The notes under the pieces were generated by a model. It searched no databases. It had not been told where the DNA came from and was given only the letters and a program-made list of their open reading frames with translations. Both the position numbers and the translations under genes were made by a program. DNA of 39,768 nt. Source: Bordetella parapertussis. GTDB taxonomy: Bacteria; Pseudomonadota; Gammaproteobacteria; Burkholderiales; SG8-41. How positions within the stretch are numbered: the stretch's first letter is position 1; each line of letters starts with the position of its first letter. Location: contig CAMDSO010000025.1 in the NCBI GenBank assembly GCA_945906935.1, positions 1-39,768 on the forward strand. The letters are read 5' to 3'. Of this stretch, positions 31,262 to 39,486 are shown piece by piece.

Positions 31262-31445
31262 TACGCTCACCCCGCACAATCGATTTCAGTTTTGAGTCAA
31301 GGCGAAGTATATAAGAGCCTTGGGTTGAGTGTAGGTGCGCTTCACAGCGCCGTCACACTGGTTTAACCTTGACACACAAAATATAGGGCGCGTTGTTGTG
31401 GGTATTGCCGACGCGACCCGGTGGCGTCTTTATACAGGGGGAATC

Positions 31446-32426
31446 ATGGATACGTTTGGGTGGCGTCGGGCGCCTGCGCTGTCGTTGTTGTTTGCTGCTG
31501 TTTTGTGTGCCAACGCATGGGCGCAACCGTATCCAAACCGGCCAATTCGTTTTATTTCGTTTGGTGGTTCCGACGCCGTGCCACGCATCATTGGTCAGCG
31601 CATTACGGAAAGCCTTGGCGTACAGGTGATCAATGAGGTGCGTGGTGGCGCCAGCGGTACGGTAGGCGCCGAGTTGGTGGCGCGCGCACCCCCCGATGGT
31701 TATACCTTCGCCATCGGCACCTCATCGCTGATGACTGCGCCTCATTTTTACAAGGTGACTTACGATGTGGCGCGTGATTTCGCACCAGTCAGTCTGCTTG
31801 CCTCGACGCCGTGGGTGCTGGTGGTGAATGCGGCGCTGCCGGTACGCGATGTACGCAGCTTGATTGCTCTGGCCAAGGCGCGGCCCGGGCAACTTGATTA
31901 TGGCGGACCGTCGCCCGGTTCATCCGGACACCTGATTGTCGAGATGTTCAAACACATGGCGGGCGTGAACATTGTGCACGTCCCCTATAAAACGCAGTCT
32001 GCGCAGATCATTGATTTGATTGGCGGCCAGGTTTCGATCGGAATGATGGTCGCTCCGCTGGTGATCCCGCAGATGAAGGCCGGCAAATTGCGCGGCCTCG
32101 CTGTCACCACGGCAAAGCGCGCAGCCGCGCTTCCCGAACTGCCCACCATAGCGGAGGCGGGTGTGCCGGACTTTGCGGCACCTGGCTGGTACGCGCTGCT
32201 TGGACCGGCAGCTACGCCGCCGGCGGTCATCGGCACGTTGCACAATGAAATTACCCGCGCCTTGAAGCACCCGGAGTTGCTCGCGTTGTTTGCCGCCCAG
32301 GCACTGGAACCGCTTGGCAGTACTCCGCAGGAACTGGGCGAATTCATCCGCGTGGAACTGGCGCGATGGGCTAAAGTAATCAAGGACGCAAATATACGGG
32401 TCGACCCCGCGGGTCTGCCGCTCTAA
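31446..32426 (+). CDS. Bug/TctC-family periplasmic solute-binding protein
   Basis: 326 residues with signal peptide MDTFGWRRAPALSLLFAAVLCANAWA-QP. YPNRPIRFISFGGSDAVPRII is shorter than the usual xVPxPAGGxxDxxAR block. NEVRGGASGTVG, APPDGYTFAIGTS and HVPYKTQSAQ follow, the last lacking Gly after Lys. Both changes fall in ligand-contact loops, so specificity may differ. AGGGGGAA precedes the ATG; the frame upstream to 31335 is not signal-like. The TTGACA at 31369-31374 may be part of a promoter but no fitting -10 is seen. An MDR gene follows after 20 bases, so the two form an operon. Confidence 0.91.
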   Translation: MDTFGWRRAPALSLLFAAVLCANAWAQPYPNRPIRFISFGGSDAVPRIIGQRITESLGVQVINEVRGGASGTVGAELVARAPPDGYTFAIGTSSLMTAPHFYKVTYDVARDFAPVSLLASTPWVLVVNAALPVRDVRSLIALAKARPGQLDYGGPSPGSSGHLIVEMFKHMAGVNIVHVPYKTQSAQIIDLIGGQVSIGMMVAPLVIPQMKAGKLRGLAVTTAKRAAALPELPTIAEAGVPDFAAPGWYALLGPAATPPAVIGTLHNEITRALKHPELLALFAAQALEPLGSTPQELGEFIRVELARWAKVIKDANIRVDPAGLPL

Positions 32427-32446
32427 AAAAACCGTATGGAGAACGC

Positions 32447-33415
32447 ATGAAAAGCTGGTGGATCAAATCACAGAACGCAAGTCTGCTGCTTGAATCACGC
32501 GAGGCGCTGGAGCCGCAGCCGGGGCCGGGCGAGATCGTGGTGCGGATGCGCGCAGCGGCGCTCAATCGTGGCGAATTCAATCCGCGCTATCTGGCCGACG
32601 GTGCTGAGAAGATTGGTGGACACGAAGCCGCCGGCGAAGTGCACGCACTCGGCGCTGGCGTGACCGGCGTGAAGATCGGGGAGCGTGTAATGGGGCGCGC
32701 GCGCGGGGGGTTTTCTGAATTCGCTGTGATGAGCGCGTACGAAGCACTGCCGGTGCCGCCCGCCATGAGCTGGGAACAGGCCGCCGGCGTGCCGCTGGTG
32801 TTCCTCGTCACCTACGACATGCTGATCCGCTACGGCCGTCTGCAGGCGGGGGAATGGCTGCTGGCAACCGCGGTTTCGTCCGGCGTCGGTGTCGCCTGCA
32901 TGCAAACCGCGCATCTGCTGGGTGCGCGCGTGATCGGCACTTCGGGTTCGGCGGATAAGCTCGCCCGCCTCAAGACCTGTGGTCTGGATTTCGGCATTGC
33001 CACACGTCAGCCGGATTTTGCCGACCAGGTCAAAGAGATCACTGGCGGCAAGGGGGCCAATGTCATCGTCAACAGCGTCGGCGGCAGCCTCTTCGGTGAA
33101 TGCCTGCGTGCGCTGGCTTATCAGGGACGCTTCGCCACCGTGAGTACGGTCGACGAGGTAACCAAGTGCGAGATCGACGTTGCGCAGCTACACGCCAACC
33201 GCTGGGAACTGTTCGGCGCATCGAATCGTTTTACGACCACGGAACACCGCCAGCAGGCAGTGAGCGGTTTCACCCGCGATGTGTTGCCGGGGTTTTTCGA
33301 CGGTCGTATCGTGCCGGTGGTCGACAGCGTGTTTGAATTCGATCAATTACCGATGGCGCGCGACCGTATGCTCGGAAACGGACAAGTCGGAAAAATTATC
33401 CTTCGCGCGCCGTAA
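32447..33415 (+). CDS. MDR-superfamily zinc-free alcohol dehydrogenase/quinone oxidoreductase
   Basis: 322 residues: GroES-like domain (PGPGEIVVRMRAAALNRGEFNPRY, GHEAAGEVHALGAGV) and Rossmann domain with VSSGVGVACMQTAHLLGARVIGTSGS, where the usual AAxGGVG loop is altered to AVSSGVG. GGKGANVIVNSVGGSLFGECLRAL follows as in QOR-type members. No zinc Cys ligands are evident. GGAGAA precedes the ATG. It lies between two Bug genes on the same strand, 20 bases after the first and 33 before the second, so all three are probably co-transcribed. Substrate unknown. Confidence 0.9.
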   Translation: MKSWWIKSQNASLLLESREALEPQPGPGEIVVRMRAAALNRGEFNPRYLADGAEKIGGHEAAGEVHALGAGVTGVKIGERVMGRARGGFSEFAVMSAYEALPVPPAMSWEQAAGVPLVFLVTYDMLIRYGRLQAGEWLLATAVSSGVGVACMQTAHLLGARVIGTSGSADKLARLKTCGLDFGIATRQPDFADQVKEITGGKGANVIVNSVGGSLFGECLRALAYQGRFATVSTVDEVTKCEIDVAQLHANRWELFGASNRFTTTEHRQQAVSGFTRDVLPGFFDGRIVPVVDSVFEFDQLPMARDRMLGNGQVGKIILRAP

Positions 33416-33448
33416 AATAGGATTCATCAAAAACTGACAGGAATAGTG

Positions 33449-34426
33449 ATGCGATATGATTTGACGGTAATGCGGCGGCTGGCGTTGATGCTTGGTGTTT
33501 GTGTTGGCGTGCTGGGCGTGGCGCCGGCAACAGCGCAGAATTTCCCGGAGAAGAACATCACCCTGCTGCATGCCTATTCGCCGGGCAGCAGTAGCGCGGT
33601 GTTGCTGCGCGCGCTGGCCGATGCGGCCGGCAAAACACTGGGCAAAAAAATCATCGTCGAGGATCGACCCGGTGCGGGCGGTGCGCTGGCGCCGTCGGTG
33701 GTGCACAACACCGGCAAGCCCGATGGTTATCTGCTGACACAGATGCCGCAGCCCATCCTGCGTATTCCGCATATCCAGAAAACCGAGTTTGATGTCATCA
33801 ATGACTTTACCTGGATCATCCGTGTGGTGGATTACACCTACGCGCTGATCGTGCGTAACGAGTCGCCCCACCGCAACATCAATGATTTCATCAAAGATGC
33901 CAAGGCCAATCAGGGCAAGCTGACGTATGCGAGTTCGGGGGTGGGGGTCACCATGCACATGACCATGGAGGAGCTCTCGCAGCGCGCTGGCATTAAGCTT
34001 GTGCATGTGCCGATCCGGGTGTCGGGCGATATGTTAAATGCGCTGATCGGCGGTCACATTGATGTGTCGGCCAGTTCGGTGCATTGGGCGCCGCTGGTGG
34101 ATGGCGGCAAGATACGCGTGTTGGGCATCTTCGGCCCTAATCGACTGAAGCGCTGGCCCAATATTCAAACTGCCAAAGAACAGGGCTTTGACGTCAACGC
34201 CAGTTCTTCCTACGGTATTGGCGGGCCGAAGGGTATGGACCCGAAGGTGGTGAAGACGCTGCACGACGCGTTTCGCAAGAGCCTCGATGACCCCGAGGTG
34301 TTGAAAACGTTCGAACGCTACGATCTGGTGTTGAGTTATCTGAATACCGAGGATTACTCGCGTTGGGCGCGCGAACAATATGTTGCGGAGAAGAGTGTTG
34401 TCGAGAAGTTCGGCCTCAAGCAATAG
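33449..34426 (+). CDS. Divergent Bug/TctC-family solute-binding protein
   Basis: 325 residues with signal peptide ending APATA-QN. The family frame is kept (NFPEKNITLLHAYSPGSSSAVLLRAL, VEDRPGAGGAL, KPDGYLLTQM), but several positions depart from the others: glycines after the first strand become SPGSSSA, AAPDGYT becomes GKPDGYL, and HVPYKG becomes HVPIRVSGD. It lacks the repeated blocks shared by the other Bugs here, so it belongs to a separate subfamily. The ATG at 33449 is directly after a GTG; CAGGAA is the ribosome site. Last gene of the Bug-MDR-Bug operon and convergent with the next Bug, with a long hairpin between. Confidence 0.87.
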   Translation: MRYDLTVMRRLALMLGVCVGVLGVAPATAQNFPEKNITLLHAYSPGSSSAVLLRALADAAGKTLGKKIIVEDRPGAGGALAPSVVHNTGKPDGYLLTQMPQPILRIPHIQKTEFDVINDFTWIIRVVDYTYALIVRNESPHRNINDFIKDAKANQGKLTYASSGVGVTMHMTMEELSQRAGIKLVHVPIRVSGDMLNALIGGHIDVSASSVHWAPLVDGGKIRVLGIFGPNRLKRWPNIQTAKEQGFDVNASSSYGIGGPKGMDPKVVKTLHDAFRKSLDDPEVLKTFERYDLVLSYLNTEDYSRWAREQYVAEKSVVEKFGLKQ

Positions 34427-34430
34427 CCCC

Positions 34431-34483
34431 TGCCGCTGTGCTGCAGCCTGCGTATCCGCCGTGGCGGATCGCGGGTTGCGGCA
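34431..34483. terminator. Long nested hairpin between convergent Bug genes
   Basis: ATCCGCC (34454-34460) and GGCGGAT (34463-34469) are perfect arms around GT. Outside them GCAGCC (34443-34448) pairs with GGTTGC (34474-34479, one wobble), and TGCCGC (34431-34436) can pair alternatively with GCGGCA (34478-34483). The structure begins within a few bases of the plus-strand stop at 34426. No T run, so it may serve both strands as a weak terminator or a 3' stabiliser. Confidence 0.5.
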
Positions 34484-34521
34484 GACACCCTCAGCGCAGC
34501 AACAACGCAGCGGCAGGTCGT

Positions 34522-35481
34522 TCAATCAACCTTGATGTTGCCGGCCTTGACCACCTTCGACCATTTGGCGATTTCTTCGCCGATGAAACGGCCGAACTCT
34601 TCCGGCGTTGAGGTGGCCGGTTCCATGCCGTCGGCGCGTAACCGCGATTGCACATCCGGCGTTTGCGCGATGCGGCTGATCGATTGGTTTAGACGCGCAA
34701 CCACATCCTTGGGCGTGCCGGCCGGCGCCCACATCGCAAACCAGGTCGTCGCCTTATAGCCGGGCACAACTTCGCCTATGGCCGGCAGATCTGGCATGAC
34801 CTGCGAGCGCTGTTCAGTACTCACACCCAGTCCGCGCAAACGCCCGGCCTTGATTTGCGGCGCGATGGCGAGCGGCGAAATCATCACGTATTGAATATGG
34901 CCGCCCATCAGATCGGCGATCGCCGGAGTGTCGCCTTTGTATGGCACATGCACCGCCTCGGTTCGTGTCATCTGACGGAATAATTCAGCGGCCAGATGCG
35001 GCACGCTACCGGTGCCTGAAGAGCCAAAGCTCATCGCGCCGGGTTTGGCGCGCAGCAGTTCGACAAATTCCTTGAGGTTGTTGGCCTTCACGCCCGGGTG
35101 CGCGGCGAGCACCAGCGGCCCGACGGTGATGATGCCCACCGGCGCGATACCGCTGACCGGATCGTAGGGCAGGTTATAGAGCGCGGCACTCGAGGCATAG
35201 GTCGACGCAATAACGATCAGGGTGTGACCATCTGGCGCCGCGCGTGCGACCGCTTCGGCGCCTACCGTGCCGCCGGCACCGCCACGGTTATCGACGACAA
35301 AAGGCTGGCCGTATTCCTCGGCCAGTCGCGGTGCGAGCAAACGCGCCACGACGTCTGTATTGCCGCCGGGGGGGAACGGCACGACGACGCGCACGGCGCG
35401 GTTTGGCCACGGACTTTGCGCGAAGGCCGATGGGATTAGCGCGATGATGAACAGCAGCAGCCACGCAGTTTTGTTACGCAT
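34522..35481 (-). CDS. Bug/TctC-family periplasmic solute-binding protein
   Basis: 319 residues with signal peptide MRNKTAWLLLFIIALIPSAFA-QS. WPNRAVRVVVPFPPGGNTDV, VDNRGGAGGTVG, APDGHTLIVIAS (His for Tyr) and HVPYKGDTP follow, a textbook Bug. The ATG at 35481 has GAGGAGA upstream; the longer frame to 35505 is rejected. It stands alone on the minus strand, divergent from the MDR gene at 35667 with 185 bases between, which must contain both promoters. Ligand unknown. Confidence 0.92.
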   Translation of the reverse strand: MRNKTAWLLLFIIALIPSAFAQSPWPNRAVRVVVPFPPGGNTDVVARLLAPRLAEEYGQPFVVDNRGGAGGTVGAEAVARAAPDGHTLIVIASTYASSAALYNLPYDPVSGIAPVGIITVGPLVLAAHPGVKANNLKEFVELLRAKPGAMSFGSSGTGSVPHLAAELFRQMTRTEAVHVPYKGDTPAIADLMGGHIQYVMISPLAIAPQIKAGRLRGLGVSTEQRSQVMPDLPAIGEVVPGYKATTWFAMWAPAGTPKDVVARLNQSISRIAQTPDVQSRLRADGMEPATSTPEEFGRFIGEEIAKWSKVVKAGNIKVD

Positions 35482-35666
35482 GGAATCTCCTCGATCGTTG
35501 GTCATGCAACGGATTATTGTTTGTTTGTACTTGAGTATGCAGGGGAAGGCGTCGGGTGTCTAACGCACAACGGATGACAGCCGGGTTGCTGACGCCGTTC
35601 GCGGCATGCGCAGGTCGCGGCGTGCTACGATTCTGCCACGCAGTAATATCCCACAGGAGAGTATCG

Positions 35667-36590
35667 ATGAAAGCAGCATTTTTTACCAAACATGGCGGCC
35701 CCGAAGAACTGCAATACGGCGAATACAAGGAGCCGGTTGCTGGCCCGGGACAGGTGCTGGTCGATGTACATGCGGCGAGTGTCAACGGTGCCGACTGGCG
35801 CGTGGTCGCCGGCAGCTACGGTCCGGTGGGGTTTTTGCCGTACAGCCCGGGGCGCGATTTCTCGGGGGTGGTGAGCGCGCTGGGAGAAGGCGTCAAGGAT
35901 TTCAAGATCGGTGATGAAGTGTTTGGCGTCTGCGATGTCGGCATTGAAGCGGCGTATGCAGAAAAGGTGGCGATTCGTGAAGCCATCATTGCAAAGAAGC
36001 CGGCGACACTGACGCATATTGAAACTGCGGCGGTGGCGTTGATTGGTTTGACCGCGCTGGTGTCGGTGGAAGACACCCTGCAACTCAAAAAAGGCGAAAC
36101 CATACTGATTCAAGGTGGTGCCGGCGGTGTGGCGAGTTTTGCGATTCAGATCGCCAAACACATCGGCGCGCATGTCATCACGACCGCCAGTGCGGCCAAT
36201 CACGCGTATCTCAAAACCCTCGGCCCCGATCAGATCATCGATTACAACAGCGAAGATTTCACCAAGGTGGTCTCGAACATCGATGCGGTGTTTGATACGG
36301 TGGGTGGTGATGTCGCCAACCACGCTTACGATGTGCTCAAGGCCAGCGGCCGCGCAGCGTTTATCGCGTCGGGCGCCAATGCGCCGGCAACCTCGCGCAC
36401 CGACGTACAGGGCCTGCGGCCCAAGGTTGGCCGTGACCGCGCTCACCTTGATCGTATCTCGTCGCTAATCGCCAGCGGCGCGGTGAAATTGCCGGAGATC
36501 ACGGTGTTCGTGCTGGCTGATGCGGCCAAAGCCAATGCGGTGAGCAAGGGACGGCATTTCCGCGGCAAGCTGGTGTTGAAGGTGCGTTAA
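35667..36590 (+). CDS. MDR-superfamily NADP-dependent oxidoreductase
   Basis: 307 residues with GroES-like domain (MKAAFFTKHGGPEELQYGEY, GRDFSGVVSALGEGV) and Rossmann motif IQGGAGGVASFAIQIAKHIGAHVITTAS near 147-174. No zinc ligands. The end (ASGAVKLPEITVFVLADAAKANAVSKGRHFRGKLVLKV) is usual for the QOR/reticulon-4-interacting-like branch. AGGAGAG precedes the ATG at 35667; the longer frame from 35556 has no site. Sixty-four bases later a ThDP enzyme gene begins on the same strand, so an operon is likely. The third QOR-like gene of the window, clearly different in sequence from the other two. Confidence 0.9.
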   Translation: MKAAFFTKHGGPEELQYGEYKEPVAGPGQVLVDVHAASVNGADWRVVAGSYGPVGFLPYSPGRDFSGVVSALGEGVKDFKIGDEVFGVCDVGIEAAYAEKVAIREAIIAKKPATLTHIETAAVALIGLTALVSVEDTLQLKKGETILIQGGAGGVASFAIQIAKHIGAHVITTASAANHAYLKTLGPDQIIDYNSEDFTKVVSNIDAVFDTVGGDVANHAYDVLKASGRAAFIASGANAPATSRTDVQGLRPKVGRDRAHLDRISSLIASGAVKLPEITVFVLADAAKANAVSKGRHFRGKLVLKVR

Positions 36591-36598
36591 AAGGTTTT

Positions 36599-36621
36599 CC
36601 TCCCCTGCATAGCGGGGGAGG
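36599..36621. repeat. Small hairpin (CCTCCCC / GGGGAGG)
   Basis: Seven-base perfect arms at 36599-36605 and 36615-36621 around a nine-base loop, directly after the MDR stop codon. From memory, hairpins of this form are a common intergenic repeat in betaproteobacterial genomes. It may reduce read-through into the ThDP gene or protect the upstream mRNA. Confidence 0.5.
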
Positions 36622-36654
36622 GGCAGCAAATAACCCAGCAAACAGGAATACACG

Positions 36655-38313
36655 ATGGTTAAAAAATCCACCGGCGCGCGCGCCCTTGTCGATGCCCTGC
36701 TGCGCGAAAAAGTCGAACACGTGTTCGGCATTCCGGGCACACAAAATCTCGCCATACTCGACGAGCTGCGGTGCACGCCGGAGATTCGTTTTATCCTCAC
36801 GCGCCACGAACAGGGTGCCGCTTTCATGGCCTATGGCTATGCGCGTGCCTCTGGCAAGCCCGGCATCGTCACCGCCACCGAAGGGCCGGGTGTGACCAAT
36901 CTGGCCACCGGCATTGGTGCAGCGAATCGCGGTAACGTGCCGGTGATCAGTATCTGTGGCGTGCAAGAAAGCGTGGTGCGCGAGCGCGATTCCACGCAGG
37001 ATATGGACCAGGTCACGTTCATGAAGCCGCTGACGAAGTGGGCTTACAGCATTCCGAATGTCGGCAAGGTGCAGGAACTCGTGCGCAAGGCGTTCCGCGT
37101 GGCGCTGACCGAACCGCAGGGGCCCACGCATATCGAAGCCTCGAGTGAAATTCTGCTCGAAGAAACGACGGTGGAAGACATCGCGCCGGCGGCTTATCGC
37201 AACAGCGTGCTGCCGACCTGCGATGCGACACAACTCGACGAAGTGTTTGCACTGCTGCAGGCCGCCGAGCGGCCGGTGTTTGTGGTCGGTCGTGGTTTGA
37301 TCACCGAGAATGCCTACCCGGCGATGGCTGCACTCGCCGAACAAACCAGCATTCCGGTCGGCGCTTTGCAGTATTCACCCGACGCCTTCCCGAGTGCGCA
37401 TCCGCTGGCCCTCGGCCCGCTCGGCCGCAGCGGCTTTGGCAGCGCCAACCGTATCGTGCCGCAGGCCGACCTCATCATCGCTATCGGTGCGCATATCGAT
37501 ACCTTTTCGACGATGCACAAATACGGCATCTTCAGCGAACAGGCGAAGCTGGTGCATCACAGCGCCGCACCGGGCCAGATCGGCATTGTCTTCCCGGTGA
37601 GTGTGGGGGTGACCGGTTCGACCGCCAGCTTCATCGCCGGCCTCGCACAGCGTGTGGCCGCGGCGAAACTAACCAAGTGCTGGGTCGACGTTGCGCACGC
37701 CCGTGCCACATGGGAAGGCGAGTTGCAGGGCATGGTCAAGCATCAGGCGGTGCCGATACAGTCGCAGTTTGTCGCGCACATGATCCGCAAGGTGCTGCCG
37801 CAGAACGGCATCTGCGTGGTGGATGCGGGTAATGGCGGCAAGCACGTGCGCAGCTACTTCAAGAGCTGGGAGCAGGGCACCTTCATGTGCATCGACGACT
37901 GGGCCTCGGTCGGTGGTTCATTCCCGATTGCGTTGGGTGCCAAGCTCGCGCAACCCGATCGGCCGGTGTTGTGTGCCTCGGGCGATATGGGCGCGATCTG
38001 CAATATTGGCGAGCTCGAAACCGCGATGCGCGAAAACATTCCGGTGGTGTATGTGGTGTTCAACGATCAGGGTCTGGGCAACGAGCGCGCGTTTCAAAAC
38101 GAACATTACGGCGGTCGTTTCTTTGCCGTCGATTACAACAACCCCGACTTCGGCGCACTGGCGAAAGTGTTTGGTGCGCACGGCGAGCATGTCACCCGCC
38201 CCGAAGATCTGGAGGGCGCCATCCAGCGTGCGTTTGCCAGCGGCAAGCCGGCGATTGTCGATGTCATGATCGACCAGAACACGCTGGCACCGGTGGTCTA
38301 CCGGGCGCAGTAA
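36655..38313 (+). CDS. ThDP-dependent enzyme, acetolactate synthase large-subunit-like
   Basis: 552 residues with the ThDP enzyme layout. The activating Glu is Glu52 in TRHEQGAAFMAYGYARASGKPG. ATEGPGVTNLATGIGAANRGNVPVISICG is typical of acetolactate synthase relatives. The diphosphate motif is GDM at 443-445 with Asn470-Asp471 (FNDQG) in place of GDG...NN, a variation that still fits Mg2+-ThDP binding. It shares the fold but little detailed sequence with the ThDP enzyme at 17145. No small regulatory subunit gene is near. Probably decarboxylates or ligates a 2-keto acid in the pathway that includes the preceding MDR enzyme. CAGGAA precedes the ATG. Confidence 0.88.
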   Translation: MVKKSTGARALVDALLREKVEHVFGIPGTQNLAILDELRCTPEIRFILTRHEQGAAFMAYGYARASGKPGIVTATEGPGVTNLATGIGAANRGNVPVISICGVQESVVRERDSTQDMDQVTFMKPLTKWAYSIPNVGKVQELVRKAFRVALTEPQGPTHIEASSEILLEETTVEDIAPAAYRNSVLPTCDATQLDEVFALLQAAERPVFVVGRGLITENAYPAMAALAEQTSIPVGALQYSPDAFPSAHPLALGPLGRSGFGSANRIVPQADLIIAIGAHIDTFSTMHKYGIFSEQAKLVHHSAAPGQIGIVFPVSVGVTGSTASFIAGLAQRVAAAKLTKCWVDVAHARATWEGELQGMVKHQAVPIQSQFVAHMIRKVLPQNGICVVDAGNGGKHVRSYFKSWEQGTFMCIDDWASVGGSFPIALGAKLAQPDRPVLCASGDMGAICNIGELETAMRENIPVVYVVFNDQGLGNERAFQNEHYGGRFFAVDYNNPDFGALAKVFGAHGEHVTRPEDLEGAIQRAFASGKPAIVDVMIDQNTLAPVVYRAQ

Positions 38314-38329
38314 ACCGGCAGAATCGCAC

Positions 38330-38695
38330 ATGGCCACAACCCCCAACAAACTCGACCAGATCGTGCGCGATGCGCGACGCAACGCCGAACAGCGTGCAAC
38401 CGGTTATCGCGAGCAGGCGCTAAAAATGTATCCGTGGGTGTGCGGCGGCTGTGCGCGCACTTTCACCCACACCAATCTGCAATTGCTCGAAGTGCATCAC
38501 AAGAACAGCAACCACGACGATAACCCGCCGGATGGCAGCAACTGGGAATTGCTCTGCACCTACTGTCATGAGCATGAACATTCCAAGCTCAAGGATTCAT
38601 TGGGGCGCACGGATAGTGGTAACGCCGTGGCCGCATCGACTTTTAACCCGTTTGCGGATTTGAAGGCGCGGCTGGAAGCGAAGAAGGGCGGGTAG
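38330..38695 (+). CDS. yajD: YajD-family HNH nuclease-like protein
   Basis: 121 residues, very like E. coli YajD: GYREQALKMYPWVCGGCARTF, LQLLEVHHKNSNHDDNPPDGSNWELLC, TYCHEHEHSK and a closing NPFADLKARLEAKK. The HNH core is the His56-His57 pair, Asn68-type turn and the zinc-binding Cys38/Cys41 and Cys76/Cys79 pairs. YajD proteins are small, broadly conserved in Proteobacteria and uncharacterised, though the HNH fold implies DNA cleavage or nicking. It starts 17 bases after the ThDP gene with a weak ribosome site. It is probably a housekeeping gene rather than part of the catabolic operon. Confidence 0.88.
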   Translation: MATTPNKLDQIVRDARRNAEQRATGYREQALKMYPWVCGGCARTFTHTNLQLLEVHHKNSNHDDNPPDGSNWELLCTYCHEHEHSKLKDSLGRTDSGNAVAASTFNPFADLKARLEAKKGG

Positions 38696-39066
38696 TCAGT
38701 CCAGGCCTTCGGGCAGCAAAGAAGGACTGAATGAGCCGCTTGCTTCCCCTGCGTTGTCTAACTGCAAGATTCCAAGCTGCCCTCATCGAAGGCAATCCCA
38801 CTAGCGTCATGGCCAGCTCCGACTGGTCGAGCAGGTATTTAACGGAATCCGACATGACGCACTTTCCTAATATGAGTCGAGTGCGCGGCGGGATGATCGT
38901 TGAAGGAAAAGTCTCGTGGCAGGGCGAAAAGCAAGTGGGAGATTGCCGGAGGCGGCTAGAATGGGCTATGACCTAAATCAAATTCTCATCGCATTGGGTC
39001 CCTCGGGGGCTTGCTTTACCCTGGACGGAATCGGGAGTTTTGGTGAGTTGCCAGCGGATCAGTACT
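38696..39066. other. Low-confidence boundary region, no clear gene
   Basis: In these 371 bases the GC bias of the preceding genes weakens. A plus-strand frame at 38731-38976 (81 codons, AAGGACTGA upstream) and a minus-strand frame at 38643-38855 both look unlike real proteins; the minus-strand one overlaps the end of the yajD-like gene. GGGAG at 39033-39037 is the most gene-like signal and belongs to the Nudix gene, where it might serve a GTG start at 39043. It may mark the insertion side of an acquired segment, but I see no attachment repeats. Confidence 0.4.
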
Positions 39067-39486
39067 ATGGTTGTGGAATTAAAAAAGCACATTAACGTTA
39101 CCTGCGCAGTAATCGTGCGCGACGGCATGGTGTTGGCCGCTCAAAGGAGTGGCACCATGAGCATGCCTCTTAAATGGGAATTCCCGGGCGGAAAAGTTAA
39201 CGATGGCGAGAGTCTGGAGACCTGTCTGCGCCGAGAGTTAGTGGAGGAGCTGGGTATTTTCGCGAGGATTGTTCGGGCACTACCACCGAATAACCACGAT
39301 TACCCGTCCTTTGCGATTACGCTCCATCCGTTTATTTGCGAAATAGATTCCGGTGAGATCACGCTACATGAGCACGCGGCAATAAATTGGCTATCGCCTA
39401 GCGAAATGCTCACATTAGACTGGGCTGACGCAGATATTCCGATTGTCCAAGGCGTTGCAGCTTTATTGAGCGGGGTCGATAATTGA
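39067..39486 (+). CDS. Nudix hydrolase (MutT/NudG-like nucleoside triphosphate pyrophosphohydrolase)
   Basis: 139 residues with a perfect Nudix box Gx5Ex7REUxEExGU at 42-64 (Gly42, Glu48, Arg56-Glu57, Glu60-Glu61, Gly63). NVTCAVIVRDGMVLAAQRSG before it and KWEFPGGK are as in the (deoxy)nucleoside triphosphate pyrophosphohydrolases that clear oxidised or methylated nucleotides. A GTG at 39043 with GGGAG upstream is a possible alternative start; ATG 39067 fits the family's usual N-terminus better. Its TGA overlaps a TTG that opens the next frame, so the two genes are coupled. Codon use is less GC-rich than the catabolic genes upstream. Confidence 0.88.
   Translation: MVVELKKHINVTCAVIVRDGMVLAAQRSGTMSMPLKWEFPGGKVNDGESLETCLRRELVEELGIFARIVRALPPNNHDYPSFAITLHPFICEIDSGEITLHEHAAINWLSPSEMLTLDWADADIPIVQGVAALLSGVDN

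Noticed and set aside
17145-38313. Assigning the two ThDP enzymes as ilvB/ilvG acetolactate synthases
   Set aside because: No ilvN/ilvC neighbours, and the genes sit among catabolic genes; only the wider ThDP family can be supported.
38643-38855. Minus-strand frame of 70 codons (and plus-strand 38731-38976) near the yajD-like gene
   Set aside because: No homology pattern recognised; the minus frame overlaps yajD. Could be a remnant of a lost gene but cannot be supported.
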